The notes: generated by a model from the sequence alone, not told the origin. A stretch of DNA of 64,000 nt from Myxococcus virescens (GCF_900101905.1 NZ_FNAJ01000001.1:1054001-1118000), one strand, 5' to 3'. Numbered from the stretch's first letter, positions 45,127-54,002 are shown. Numbers and translations: made by a program.

Positions 45127-46287
45127 ATGGCTCAGGTCAAGATGCAGACGGCTCGCACCACGTTGAGGGAGCCAGATGCCGCCGCGGAGGACCTCCTGAG
45201 TCAGCTGGGCAGCGACACGCCCCGCCTGGTGACGATGTTCGCCTCGCGGGAGCGTGACCAGCACGCGCTCAACCGCGCCGTGCGTCAGCGGCTGCCGGCG
45301 GGCACGCGCCTGATTGGCGCCACCACCGCGGGCGAGCTGGACAACACCGGCATCCACGAGGGCAGCGTGGTGATGAGCGCCCTCTTCGGAGACTTCGAGG
45401 TGGGCCTGGGCCTGGGCGCCGGCCTGTCCGTGGACGCCATCAGCGCGGGCGCGGCCTCCATCAAGCGCGCGTGCGAGGACCTGGGCGTGCGGCAGCAGGA
45501 CCTGGACCCGCGCCGGTTCGTCGGCCTCGTGATTGACGACGGCTTCCGCTACAAGAAGGAAGAGCTGCTGCTCGGCATCCTGGAGAAGTGCCAGACGCTG
45601 GTGCTGGTGGGCGGCGGCGCCAGCGACGCCAACCGCGACCCGGCCAAGCAGTCCGCCATGGTGCACGTGGATGGCGAGGTCGCCACCGACGCGGTGCTGG
45701 TGGCCCTCTTCAAGACGAACGCGCCCTGGGCCGCGCTCCGCTCCCACTGGTACGTGCCCACCGGTGAGAAGCTCACCATCACCAAGGTGGATGAGAGCCA
45801 CACCCGCGCGCTCGAAATCGACGGGCACCCGGCCGCCAAACGCTACGCGGAAATCCTGGGCGTGAGCGTGGAGGAGCTGGAGTTCGGCACGCCCCGGGGC
45901 TTCGCCGTGCGCCCCACCGCGCTGCGCGTGGGCCGGGAGTACTTCATCCGCGCCGCCTGGAGCCCGCAGGAGGATGGCTCCATCCTCTTCGCCAACCTGC
46001 TGGAGGAAGGCACCGAGCTGGAGCTGATGAAGCTGGGCGACATGGCCGGCATGACGCGCAGCTTCTTCACCGACGAGGTACCCCGCAGGGTCCAGAACCC
46101 CCAGGCCGCCCTGCTTTTTCACTGTGGTGGACGCATGTGGTACGCCAGTGCCACCAACACCGCGCAGCAACTGGCGGAAACGCTGAAGGCCGCACCCACC
46201 GCCGCTGGGATGAACGTGCACTTCGAAATCTATTCGGGGTTCCACATCAACACCACGCTGACCGCGCTGGTCTTCGGGGCGAACTGA
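45127..46287 (+). CDS. FIST-domain sensor protein
   Basis: 386 residues from ATG 45127, 29 bp after the cytochrome stop. An N-terminal FIST domain (about 30-205: GTRLIGATTAGEL, LVLVGGGASDANRD) and a FIST-C domain (about 215-375: YVPTGEKLTITKVDES, ALLFHCGGRMWYAS, NTTLTALVFGAN) are both complete. FIST units are sensory modules thought to bind small ligands. There is no membrane segment or kinase domain, so it should signal by contact. Its gene ends 3 bp before the hybrid kinase start, the natural partner. Confidence 0.92.
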   Translation: MAQVKMQTARTTLREPDAAAEDLLSQLGSDTPRLVTMFASRERDQHALNRAVRQRLPAGTRLIGATTAGELDNTGIHEGSVVMSALFGDFEVGLGLGAGLSVDAISAGAASIKRACEDLGVRQQDLDPRRFVGLVIDDGFRYKKEELLLGILEKCQTLVLVGGGASDANRDPAKQSAMVHVDGEVATDAVLVALFKTNAPWAALRSHWYVPTGEKLTITKVDESHTRALEIDGHPAAKRYAEILGVSVEELEFGTPRGFAVRPTALRVGREYFIRAAWSPQEDGSILFANLLEEGTELELMKLGDMAGMTRSFFTDEVPRRVQNPQAALLFHCGGRMWYASATNTAQQLAETLKAAPTAAGMNVHFEIYSGFHINTTLTALVFGAN

Positions 46288-46290
46288 GCC

Positions 46291-49236
46291 ATGGCCTCCT
46301 CGCAGCCTCCCTCTGACTCTCCGGCGGACAATGCGTCGCTCCTGCTCGTGGCCGGCGAGCGTGAGTGCCAACGCGTGGAGGAAGCCCTCCAGCACGCGGG
46401 CGTGACGGTGGTGACGGAGCGCGCCACCACGGCGGCCGCGGCGGAGGCCGCGCTGTCACGCACGTGGGGCCTGGTGCTGTGCGGCTCGGAAGTCCCTGAC
46501 ATGGGCTTCGCCGAGGTCCAGGCGCTGTGGAGCAAGCACGGCAAGGAGCTGCCCTTCGTGGTGCTGTCGCGCGACTGGTGCGAGGCCACGCTGGAGGCCA
46601 GCGTGCGCGCCGGAGCGCTCGACTACATCACCGAGGACCGCTTCAGCCGCCTGGTGCCCGTGGTGCAGCGCGAGCTGCGGATGACGGCGGACCGCCGCCG
46701 CCACACCGCCACCGCGGTGCAGTTGGAGCGCACCAACTACCTGATGGAGAACATCATCGACGCGATTCCGTTCGTCCTCTTCGTGAAGGACGCGGACACG
46801 CGCCGGCTGGTGGTGGCCAACAAGACGTTCGCGGACGCCTTCCGCGTCACCAAGGAATGGCTGCTGGGGAAGCTGGACCACGACTACTTCCCCAAGGAGC
46901 AGGCCGAGTCGTTCATCGCCATCGACACGGAGATTCTCGAAACCAAGCAGATGAAGTCCTTCGAGGAGGTGGCCCGCGCAGACGGCGTGGACCGCATCTT
47001 CGCCACGCGCAAGCTGCCCCTGCTCGACGAGCACGGCGTGGCCCGCTACGTGATGGGCGTCACCGAGGACATCACCGAGCGCAAGCAGCACGAAGAGATG
47101 CTGCGCGCGTCCAAGGCGGAGCTGGAGGCGGCCAACAAGCAGCTCGCCGCCAGCCTGGAGGAAATCAAGCGCACCCGCGCCGTGTCCGCCCGCTCGCTGG
47201 CGTCCTACCAGCAGCGCGCGCTGCAGATGGAAATCATCCGTCAGCAGAACGAGGACCTGGACCGGCTGGCCCAGGAGCTGGCGGTGGCCAAGCGCAACGA
47301 GGAGGAGCGCGCCCGGGAGGCCGAAGCCGCCGCCCGCCTCAAGAGCGAGTTCCTGGCCAACTTCAGCCACGAAATCCGCACCCCGCTCAACGGCATCATC
47401 GGCTACTGCGACCTGCTGATGCGCGAGGAGGGCCAACGGCTGACGGCGCACGGCCGCCGCGACCTCAACGTCGTGAAGACGAACGCCAAGACGCTGCTGG
47501 CGCTCATCAACGACATCCTGGACCTGTCCAAGATTGAGTCCGGCCGCGTGGAGGTCGTCACCGAGCTGGTGGACGTGCAGGAGCTGGCCGAGGAGTGCCT
47601 GGCCACGGTGAAGGAGTACCTCAAGGGCAAGGACGTGGCCCTCACCACCAACATCGACCCGTCCGCCCGCATGCTCCGCTCGGACGCGCTGAAGCTGCGG
47701 CAGATCATGCTCAACCTGCTCAGCAACGCCGCCAAGTTCACCGACGCGGGCGAGGTGGCGCTGAGCCTGGTGCCCGCGGGCAACGAAGTCATCATGACGG
47801 TGGAGGACACCGGCGTCGGAATCCCCTCCGACGAGTTGCCCTTCATCTTCGAGAAGTTCCGCCAGGTGGACGGCTCCACCACGCGCAAGGTGGGCGGCAC
47901 CGGCCTGGGGCTGGCCATCGTCCGCGAGCTGTCCCGCGTGCTGGGCGGCAATGTCACCGTGACGTCCACGCTGGGCCGCGGCACCACCTTCACGGTGCGC
48001 CTGCCCACCACGCTGGAGACGCCGGACAACGGCGGCGGGCCGCACCTGGAGCGCGGCGTGCCCGTGTCGGAAGTGGCCCAGCACGTGGGCACCATGGCCC
48101 AGCCGGGCAGCACGGTGCTGGTGGTGGACGACGACCCGCTCATCCAGCAGCTGGTGGCCGGACAGCTGGAGCCCGCGGGCTTCAAGGTGGTGGTGGCCGA
48201 GGACGGCATCGCCGCCCTCAAGCGGGCCCGCGAGCTGCGGCCCCAGGCCATCCTCCTGGACATCCACCTGCCCAAGCTGGACGGCTGGTCGGTGCTCAGC
48301 CAGCTCAAGAGCGAGCCCTCGCTGGCCGGCATCCCCGTCATCCTCATCTCCGTGGAGGAGCAGCGCGCGCGCGGCTTCTCCCTGGGGGCGTGCGAGTACC
48401 TCGTCAAGCCGGTGGAGCCAGACCGGTTGGTGGAGGTGGTGCAGCGCAGCCTCCATCAGTCCTCCGGCACCTCCACCAGCGTGGGTGAGGTGCTGGTGGT
48501 GGACGACGACTCGGCCACCCGCGAACTGGTCAGCCGCAACCTGCGCCGCGCAGGCTTCTCCACCTCCGAGGCCCGCAGCGGCGAGGACGCCCTGCTCAAG
48601 GCGCGCGTGTCCCCGCCCGCCCTGGTGGTGCTGGATTTGATGATGCCCAACCTGGACGGCTTCGAGGTCCTGCGCCGGCTGCGCGCGGAGAAGCTCCAGG
48701 TGCCCGTGGTGGTGCTCACCGGCAAGACGCTCTCCGCGGAGGAAGAGGCCCTCTTGCGTGACGGCTTCGCCGGCTTCGTGAAGAAGGGCGGCCACGCGCT
48801 GGAGGATGTCATCGCCCAGGCCAAGGGCCTGCTGCTGTCCCAGCGCGCCGCCAGCGCCGGCAAGCTGGCCCGCATCCTCTATGTGGAGGACAGCGCGCAG
48901 AACCGCGACATCGTCCGCCGCTACCTCAACGGCCACTTCGAGGTCATCGAAGCGGAGGACGGCGAGCACGGCTTGGAGCGCGCCATCCGCGACGCGCCGG
49001 ACCTCATCCTGATGGACCTGTCGCTCCCCCGCCTGGACGGCTGGGAAGTCACCCGCAGGTTGCGAGCCCTACCCGCCGCGGCCAATGTTCCCGTCATCGC
49101 GGTGACGGCACACGCGGGGCGGGAGTATCAGGACAAGGCACACGCGGCCGGTTGCACCGCGTATCTCACCAAGCCCCTTGATCGTGACCAGTTGCTCGAG
49201 ATGATTCGAAAGCATCTAGGGAGAACCCATGTCTGA
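46291..49236 (+). CDS. Hybrid sensor histidine kinase, REC*-PAS-HK-REC-REC-REC
   Basis: 981 residues. Residues 14-130 are a receiver-like domain whose phospho-Asp site is replaced ([10 protein letters not shown]), so it is likely non-phosphorylatable. PAS spans about 150-265, a coiled coil about 265-350, HisKA carries His360 ([11 protein letters not shown]), and HATPase about 470-590. Three C-terminal receivers follow ([33 protein letters not shown]), each with an intact Asp. It is cytoplasmic (no membrane helix), so it probably senses through FIST or PAS. It overlaps the response regulator gene by 8 bp and lies 3 bp after the FIST gene. Confidence 0.92.
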   Translation: MASSQPPSDSPADNASLLLVAGERECQRVEEALQHAGVTVVTERATTAAAAEAALSRTWGLVLCGSEVPDMGFAEVQALWSKHGKELPFVVLSRDWCEATLEASVRAGALDYITEDRFSRLVPVVQRELRMTADRRRHTATAVQLERTNYLMENIIDAIPFVLFVKDADTRRLVVANKTFADAFRVTKEWLLGKLDHDYFPKEQAESFIAIDTEILETKQMKSFEEVARADGVDRIFATRKLPLLDEHGVARYVMGVTEDITERKQHEEMLRASKAELEAANKQLAASLEEIKRTRAVSARSLASYQQRALQMEIIRQQNEDLDRLAQELAVAKRNEEERAREAEAAARLKSEFLANFSHEIRTPLNGIIGYCDLLMREEGQRLTAHGRRDLNVVKTNAKTLLALINDILDLSKIESGRVEVVTELVDVQELAEECLATVKEYLKGKDVALTTNIDPSARMLRSDALKLRQIMLNLLSNAAKFTDAGEVALSLVPAGNEVIMTVEDTGVGIPSDELPFIFEKFRQVDGSTTRKVGGTGLGLAIVRELSRVLGGNVTVTSTLGRGTTFTVRLPTTLETPDNGGGPHLERGVPVSEVAQHVGTMAQPGSTVLVVDDDPLIQQLVAGQLEPAGFKVVVAEDGIAALKRARELRPQAILLDIHLPKLDGWSVLSQLKSEPSLAGIPVILISVEEQRARGFSLGACEYLVKPVEPDRLVEVVQRSLHQSSGTSTSVGEVLVVDDDSATRELVSRNLRRAGFSTSEARSGEDALLKARVSPPALVVLDLMMPNLDGFEVLRRLRAEKLQVPVVVLTGKTLSAEEEALLRDGFAGFVKKGGHALEDVIAQAKGLLLSQRAASAGKLARILYVEDSAQNRDIVRRYLNGHFEVIEAEDGEHGLERAIRDAPDLILMDLSLPRLDGWEVTRRLRALPAAANVPVIAVTAHAGREYQDKAHAAGCTAYLTKPLDRDQLLEMIRKHLGRTHV

Positions 49237-49639
49237 AGAAAAAGCGCGCGTCCTGGTGGTGGACGACGACCCGGACCTGCTCGACCTCGTACAGCGCTCG
49301 CTGAGCGCCTACGGCTTCGAGGTGCTCACGCACACCTCCGCGCTGGGTGTCTCCAACCTCGTCCGCTCGGTGGAGCCGGACTTCGTCCTCATCGACGTGA
49401 ACTTCCCCGCGCTCAAGGGCGACAAGGTCGTCAACCTGGCGCGCCAGTACGCGCTGCCGAAGACGAAGTTCATCCTCTATTCAGCATCCGACGAATCGAA
49501 GCTGCGCTCACTGGCGCTCGCGTCCGGTGCGGACGGATATATCTCCAAAAGCGTGCAGGGCGAGGAGCTGGCACAGCGCCTGCGCGCCTTCCACCTGAAG
49601 CCCCGGCCGCCCACCCCGACGCCCGCTCCCACCACCTGA
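49229..49639 (+). CDS. Single-domain response regulator of the FIST operon
   Basis: 136 residues. The acidic pocket is in VVDDDPD, the phospho-Asp in LIDVNFPALKGDK and the Lys in ISKSVQGEE (Lys-Ser instead of the usual Lys-Pro). A Pro/Thr-rich tail closes the chain. The start ATG overlaps the hybrid kinase's end by 8 bp, so the two are co-translated and this is the probable phosphate acceptor. A close paralogue is at 53582-53989. No output domain is present. Confidence 0.9.
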   Translation: MSEEKARVLVVDDDPDLLDLVQRSLSAYGFEVLTHTSALGVSNLVRSVEPDFVLIDVNFPALKGDKVVNLARQYALPKTKFILYSASDESKLRSLALASGADGYISKSVQGEELAQRLRAFHLKPRPPTPTPAPTT

Positions 49640-49656
49640 ACGCCGGATGACATGCC

Positions 49657-49684
49657 CGCGGGTCCCGTTGGGACGGGGCCCGCG
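49657..49684 (+). terminator. Terminator hairpin at the end of the FIST operon
   Basis: CGCGGGTCCCGT (49657-49668) pairs with ACGGGGCCCGCG (49673-49684) around TGGG, a 12-bp stem with one G-T wobble, 17 bp after the response-regulator stop. It closes the four-gene operon. There is no T tract. Confidence 0.65.
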
Positions 49685-49725
49685 ATTCCACACCTTCCGA
49701 GCTCCCCCCCACTCAGGAGGGCCGC

Positions 49726-50574
49726 ATGAGCGCGTCCATCAATTACAGTCACGCCGAAAAACTACGACTCGAACTGGCAGAACCCCTCTTCAACCCCCTC
49801 TTGAAGAAGTGGGTGGGCAAGGGCGAGCTCGATTACGAGGTCTACCTCAAGACCCCCACACTGCTGTCGTTGCAGGCGCCGGACGGCGAGCGCGTCGCCC
49901 ATGACGAGCTGATGTTCCAGGTGGTGCACCAGGCGCAGGAGCTCTGGCTGAAGCTGGCCTCGCGCGAGGCGGTGGAAGTCGTAGCCGAGCTGGACCGGGA
50001 CGCGCTGTGGGCCGCCTCGTCGCGGCTGGAGCGCATCTGCCGGGTGCTCCAGGCGGTGAAGCAGGAGCTGGCCATCCTGGAGACGATGACGCCGGACACC
50101 TACCAGGTCATCCGGCGCAGCCTGGGCAACGGCAGCGGCCAGGAGTCCCCCGGCTACAACATGCTGCGGCGGGTGGCGCAGGGGCTGGAAGGCGCCCTGG
50201 ACCGGCTGCTCGCGCGGCGCGGGCTGGCGCTGGCGTCCGTGTACACCGCGGGGGGCCCGGACGACTTGAAGCGAATCTGCGAGCAGCTGGTGGACATGGA
50301 CGAGGCCTTCCAGGGCTGGCTCCATGCCCACTTCCAGCTGGTGCGCCGCACCATTGGCGTGGACCGCACCGTGAAGGCGCTGGACGGCCTGCCCACGCAG
50401 GTGCTCGCGGGGCGGATGATGCTGCCGCTGTTCCGCCAGCTCTGGGACGTGCGGCTGGAGCTGACGTCCGGGTGGCAGCGCGAGGGCGGCATCGCCCCGG
50501 GTGCCAACCGGGCCCCTCCCGGCGGCGGCTGCCCCATGGCGCACGCGGCCAGGATGCAGGTGGAACAGCCATGA
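49726..50574 (+). CDS. Tryptophan 2,3-dioxygenase-like heme protein
   Basis: 282 residues, the usual TDO length. LDYEVYLKTPTLLSLQ (35-50) and HDELMFQVVHQAQELWLK (59-76, His69) match TDO substrate and heme-side motifs; HAHFQLVRRTIG looks like the heme-ligand helix. The GTGGSSG substrate loop of classical TDO is not visible, so another indole or aromatic substrate is possible. It is coupled by an ATGA overlap to the methyltransferase gene, suggesting a short pathway that oxidises then methylates a tryptophan- or kynurenine-derived compound. The TDO fold is confident; the substrate is not. Confidence 0.8.
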   Translation: MSASINYSHAEKLRLELAEPLFNPLLKKWVGKGELDYEVYLKTPTLLSLQAPDGERVAHDELMFQVVHQAQELWLKLASREAVEVVAELDRDALWAASSRLERICRVLQAVKQELAILETMTPDTYQVIRRSLGNGSGQESPGYNMLRRVAQGLEGALDRLLARRGLALASVYTAGGPDDLKRICEQLVDMDEAFQGWLHAHFQLVRRTIGVDRTVKALDGLPTQVLAGRMMLPLFRQLWDVRLELTSGWQREGGIAPGANRAPPGGGCPMAHAARMQVEQP

Positions 50575-51605
50575 AGGGGGAGGCCACGGCCCTGGCTTCC
50601 ACCCCTCGCGCGCTGCTCCACCTGCTGTACAACGGCGCCCGCGCCGTGGACGTCCTGGAGGCCTCCCTGGACCTGGGGCTGCTGGACGCCCTGGAGCCGG
50701 GCCCCGTCACCCTGGGAGAGCTGGCGGCGCGGCACCGGCTGGTGCCCGTGCGGCTCTACAAGCTGCTCGACTGCCTGGAGAGCCTGGGGCTGGTGCGGCG
50801 CGAGCAGCCCACCGACGCCCTGGAGTCCGCGCGCTACCAGGCCGTCCCGGGCCTGCGCGCCGCCGCCCAGGCCGTGCTGGGCCCGCAGTCCCTGGAGAAG
50901 GACCGGGAGCGCTACGCCTGGCACGAGCTGCACGGGCAGCTTCCCCAGGTGCTGCGCGGTGAGCGCTCCATGCCCCCCGCCGCCTTCGACTGGCCTCCCC
51001 GCACCGCCGAGCAGGTGGCGGGCTTCGAGGCCAGCATGGCCGCGGGCCTGCCCCCCATCCTGGAGACGTTCCGCGCCCACCGCGACCGGCTCTGGGAGCG
51101 CGGCGGCCGCGTGCTCGACGTGGGCGGGGGTGACGGCACGCTGGCCGCCCACCTGGCGAGCGAGCACCCGGGCCTTCACGTGGACGTGTTCAACCTGCCC
51201 GCCACCGAGCCGCTGGTGGCGCGCACCCGCGAGCGCTTTGGGCTCTCCCCCGAGCGCCTGGGCTTCCAGGGCGGTGACTTCCTCCGGGGACCGCTGCCCG
51301 GCGGCTACGACACGCTCTGCTTCGTGCGGGTGCTGCATGACTGGCCCGCGGACACGGCGCGCGCGCTGCTCGTGGCCGCGCGCGACGCGCTCCCACCCGG
51401 TGGCCGCGTCCTCATCTGCGAGGAGTTCCGCACCCCGGAGCGGCTGGCGGCCCAGTTCTTCTGGTCCTACTTCCTCATGGGCGTGGACACCTGCGTGAGC
51501 CGCCTGCGCGAGGTGGAGCACTACCTGCGTGTCCTGGACGAGACGGGTTTCAAGGACGCCGAAGTCCTGCCCGGCCCCTTCGAACTCATCCTGGCCCACC
51601 GGTAA
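50571..51605 (+). CDS. SAM-dependent methyltransferase (O-methyltransferase-type)
   Basis: 344 residues. A winged-helix dimerisation domain (residues 10-90, RALLHLLYNGARAVDVLEASLDLGLLDAL) precedes a Rossmann methyltransferase with VLDVGGGDG at 181-189 and a catalytic-side block FVRVLHDWPADTARALL. This is the plant/actinomycete OMT type used in small-molecule pathways. Its ATG overlaps the TDO-like gene's TGA (ATGA at 50571-50574). Substrate is unknown; an aromatic product of the upstream enzyme is a reasonable inference. Confidence 0.87.
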   Translation: MKGEATALASTPRALLHLLYNGARAVDVLEASLDLGLLDALEPGPVTLGELAARHRLVPVRLYKLLDCLESLGLVRREQPTDALESARYQAVPGLRAAAQAVLGPQSLEKDRERYAWHELHGQLPQVLRGERSMPPAAFDWPPRTAEQVAGFEASMAAGLPPILETFRAHRDRLWERGGRVLDVGGGDGTLAAHLASEHPGLHVDVFNLPATEPLVARTRERFGLSPERLGFQGGDFLRGPLPGGYDTLCFVRVLHDWPADTARALLVAARDALPPGGRVLICEEFRTPERLAAQFFWSYFLMGVDTCVSRLREVEHYLRVLDETGFKDAEVLPGPFELILAHR

Positions 51606-51614
51606 AAACGACAG

Positions 51615-51632
51615 GACCCCACAGGTGGGGTC
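51615..51632 (+). terminator. Terminator hairpin after the methyltransferase gene, with a competing fold
   Basis: GACCCCAC-AG-GTGGGGTC is a perfect 8-bp stem, 9 bp past the stop. CAGGTG (51622-51627) can instead pair with CACCTG (51632-51637), so two hairpins overlap. The simplest role is termination. Confidence 0.6.
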
Positions 51633-51686
51633 ACCTGCTTGTCCGCCAGGTGTCACCGGCCCCACCGCACCGCGCCAGGGAAGCGC

Positions 51687-51695
51687 TGGTAGAAT
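51687..51695 (+). promoter_or_regulatory. Possible extended -10 promoter for the hydrolase-fold gene
   Basis: TGG directly before TAGAAT (51690-51695) resembles an extended -10 element. No -35 box of note lies 16-18 bp upstream. It would start transcription about 100 bp before the ATG at 51803. Confidence 0.3.
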
Positions 51696-51802
51696 GGGCG
51701 CACCCGTGTCCGGTGAAACCCTGGCACGGCAGCTGCAATCTTCCCGTCCGTAGCGCGTGCAGCACGGCAGCGACGCAGTCCGACGAAGAGGAGGGACTCC
51801 GC

Positions 51803-52591
51803 ATGAAGAAGCAGGGTTCACGCAGGTCGGATGAAGGCTCGGAGAAGGCGGTCCGCGGGCTGGTGACCCCGCCGCAAGGCACGGGAGGCTGGACGCCGCC
51901 CGCCGCGGACGGAGAGGTCCGCATCCCCGTGGAGGAAGGAGTGGAGTTGAGGGGCCTGCTCCAGGTCCCTCCGGGCGCCACCGGCGTGGTGGTGATGGTC
52001 CGGGGCCACGGCAGCAGCCGCCGCGGCGCCATGGACCAGGAAGTCGCCCGGCTGTTGCAGAACGAGGGGCTGGCCACCCTGGCGGTGGACCTGCTGACGG
52101 CGGCGGAAGAGGAGGCCTGCCGCGAGCGGGACCTGCGCTTCAACCTGGGCCTCTTCGGCGGACGTCTGGCGGGCGTGGCGCGCTGGCTGCGGCGCGCGCC
52201 TCGCACCAGCGCCCTGCGCATTGGCTACTTCGGGGCGTACACGGGCGCGGCCGCGGCCCTGGCCGCCGCGGCGATGCGGCCAGAGGCGGTGGACGCGGTG
52301 GTGTGCCGGGGCGGACGCCTGGCGCAGCCGGGGGCGGCGCTGGCCCGGGTGCGCGCGCCCACCCTGCTCATCGTCGGCGCGGAGGACGCGTCCGCGCAGG
52401 AGCCCCACCGCCGCACCTACGCCGCGCTGACGACGGAGAAGCGTCTGGAGGTCATCCCCGGCGCCACGCACCGCTTCGAGGAGCCCGGCACGCTGACGCA
52501 GATGGTGGACCTGGCGTGCATCTGGTTCCTCCAGCACCTGGGCGCGCCGCGCTGGGATTCCCTGCCCGCGCCGCGCGCCGCCGGGAGCTGA
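51803..52591 (+). CDS. Alpha/beta hydrolase-fold protein lacking the nucleophile serine
   Basis: 262 residues, preceded by GAGGAGGGA. The dienelactone-hydrolase-like fold is clear: VVVMVRGHGSSR (63-73), LAVDLLTA, the nucleophile elbow GYFGAYTGAAA (141-151), VDAVVCRGGR, LLIVGAEDA with Asp195 and IPGATHRFEEPGTL with His223. At the elbow the usual G-x-S-x-G Ser is Tyr146 (codon TAC, 52238-52240), while the Asp and His of the triad remain. It is therefore probably not a hydrolase in the normal way. It stands alone between terminators. Confidence 0.82.
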   Translation: MKKQGSRRSDEGSEKAVRGLVTPPQGTGGWTPPAADGEVRIPVEEGVELRGLLQVPPGATGVVVMVRGHGSSRRGAMDQEVARLLQNEGLATLAVDLLTAAEEEACRERDLRFNLGLFGGRLAGVARWLRRAPRTSALRIGYFGAYTGAAAALAAAAMRPEAVDAVVCRGGRLAQPGAALARVRAPTLLIVGAEDASAQEPHRRTYAALTTEKRLEVIPGATHRFEEPGTLTQMVDLACIWFLQHLGAPRWDSLPAPRAAGS

Positions 52592-52612
52592 AGCACCGGC
52601 CTTCCACACGGT

Positions 52613-52645
52613 GGGCCAGGGCAGCCAGCAGCGCTGCCCTGGCCC
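52613..52645. terminator. Strong bidirectional terminator hairpin
   Basis: GGGCCAGGGCAG (52613-52624) and CTGCCCTGGCCC (52634-52645) form a perfect 12-bp stem with a 9-base loop, 22 bp after the hydrolase-fold stop. It lies in a 177-bp convergent gap, so it can serve both genes. Confidence 0.75.
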
Positions 52646-52678
52646 CCAGCGGACGCCCTGGCGTGGGGGGGAAGGCGC

Positions 52679-52731
52679 GAGCGCGCCTGACGCCCAGGCA
52701 CCTCGACGGTGCCACCAGTCGTGGCGCGCTC
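52679..52731. other. Nested inverted repeats in the same convergent gap
   Basis: GAGCGCGCC (52679-52687) and GGCGCGCTC (52723-52731) are perfect complements and enclose a second perfect hairpin, GGCACC-TCGAC-GGTGCC (52697-52713). It lies 37 bp from the LuxR-type regulator's stop (52769) and may be its own terminator or a small structured RNA. Confidence 0.45.
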
Positions 52732-52768
52732 CCAGTGGCCAGCGGTCTGACGCGCAAGCCCTCCGGGC

Positions 52769-53431
52769 TCAGAGGCTTGCCGGGCGCTGCACACCCAGCT
52801 GGCACCCGAGGACCGCCAGCTGCGTGCGGTTCTCCGAGCCCACCTTCTTGTAGATGGCGGTGATGTGCGCCTTCACCGTGCGCTCGGTGATGCCCAGGCA
52901 TGCGGCGATCCGCAGGTTGTCCGCGCCCGCGGCGATGTAGCCCAGCACCTCGCGCTCACGCGGCGTCAGCCGGCCCAGCTCGCCCCGCGGCGACGCCTCC
53001 GGCCGCGGCCACGCCAGCCCCGCGGGCAGCAGCCGCTCGCCACGCACCACCCGCTCCACCGCCTCCACCACCTCCGCGCAGCCCACGTTCTGCTTCCACA
53101 GGTAGCCAGCCGCGCCCGCCTGGAGGCATTGCTCCACCACCTCCGCCTCGCGGTGGCCCGATAGCACCAGCGGCTTCACCGCCGGGAAGAAGTCATGCAG
53201 ACACTGGAGCGCCGACATCCCGCTGGTGGACGCCTCCCACCCCGGCAGCTCCAGGCGCAGGTCCACCAGCGCGACATGGGGCAGCGTCTCGCGCACACGC
53301 GCGAAGAACGGCGCGGGCTCCCCGAAGTCCGCCACCACGTCCATGCCCGCGCCTTCCAGCACAGCCACCAGGGCCTCCCGGAAGACCTGCTGGTCCTCCA
53401 GGATGGCCACCCGGATGCGTTCCGATTCCAT
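52769..53431 (-). CDS. NarL/LuxR-type response regulator
   Basis: 220 residues. A REC domain (1-130) has the acidic start AILEDQQVFREAL and phospho-Asp in VALVDLRLELPGWEAS; a longer loop than usual follows that Asp. The C-terminal LuxR helix-turn-helix is complete (LTPREREVLGYIAAGADNLRIAACLGITERTVKAHI). It should bind DNA when phosphorylated. ATG 53431 with GGAAGGG just upstream is preferred over earlier in-frame starts. It is divergent from the next response regulator gene and no kinase is adjacent. Confidence 0.92.
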   Translation of the reverse strand: MESERIRVAILEDQQVFREALVAVLEGAGMDVVADFGEPAPFFARVRETLPHVALVDLRLELPGWEASTSGMSALQCLHDFFPAVKPLVLSGHREAEVVEQCLQAGAAGYLWKQNVGCAEVVEAVERVVRGERLLPAGLAWPRPEASPRGELGRLTPREREVLGYIAAGADNLRIAACLGITERTVKAHITAIYKKVGSENRTQLAVLGCQLGVQRPASL

Positions 53432-53500
53432 GGCCCTTCCACCCTCCCCTGTTCGCCCCCTGCGATTCAACCCCGCTAAGGGGATTCCCTCATGTGGGGG

Positions 53501-53529
53501 GCGACAGGGAATGACGTCTGGAGGATACT
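53501..53529 (+). promoter_or_regulatory. Candidate promoter of the second single-domain response regulator
   Basis: GCGACA (53501-53506) and GATACT (53524-53529) are 17 bp apart, each matching four of six consensus bases. It lies about 50 bp before the ATG at 53582. Confidence 0.4.
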
Positions 53530-53581
53530 TCCCCCGTCAGGAAACACCCGCAGTGCCATCCGCACGCTGAAGGGGGAAGCC

Positions 53582-53989
53582 ATGCCGGAGATGAAGATTC
53601 GCGTCCTCATCGTGGACGATGACCAGGACCAGCTCTCCCTCGTGGAGCGCACCCTCTCCGCCTTCGGCTTCGACGTCCGCACCCACCGCTCCTCCCTGGG
53701 CGTGTCCAACCTGGTGCGCACCACCCAGCCGGACCTGGTGTTGCTGGACGTGAACATCCCCGCGCTCAGCGGCGACAAGGTGCTCACGCTCGCGCGCGGT
53801 CAGGCGCCCAAGGGCACGAAGTTCATCCTCTACTCCGCGTCGGACGAATCCCAGCTGCGCGCCCTGGCGCGCGCCTCGGGCGCGGACGGCTACATCTGCA
53901 AGAGCGTGCAGGGTGAAGAGTTGGCCCAGCGGCTGGAAGCGCTCCACCTCAAGCCCGCGGCTTCGGAAGTCGTGCAGGCCGCGCGTTAG
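53582..53989 (+). CDS. Single-domain response regulator (paralogue of 49229-49639)
   Basis: 135 residues. Blocks such as SSLGVSNLVRTTQPDLVLLDVNIPALSGDKV and KFILYSASDESQLRALARASGADGYICKSVQGEELAQRL are nearly the same as in the FIST-operon regulator, so the two genes arose by duplication or close descent. The phospho-Asp (LLDVNIP) and Lys (ICKSVQ) are kept. It has its own promoter and no adjacent kinase. It may compete for the same partner kinase, which is inference. Confidence 0.9.
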   Translation: MPEMKIRVLIVDDDQDQLSLVERTLSAFGFDVRTHRSSLGVSNLVRTTQPDLVLLDVNIPALSGDKVLTLARGQAPKGTKFILYSASDESQLRALARASGADGYICKSVQGEELAQRLEALHLKPAASEVVQAAR

Positions 53990-54002
53990 CGCGGCGCCGG
54001 CC

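Noticed and set aside
46456..48969. Long minus-strand open frame opposite the hybrid kinase
   Set aside because: Same GC shadow pattern; the kinase and receiver motifs are on the plus strand.
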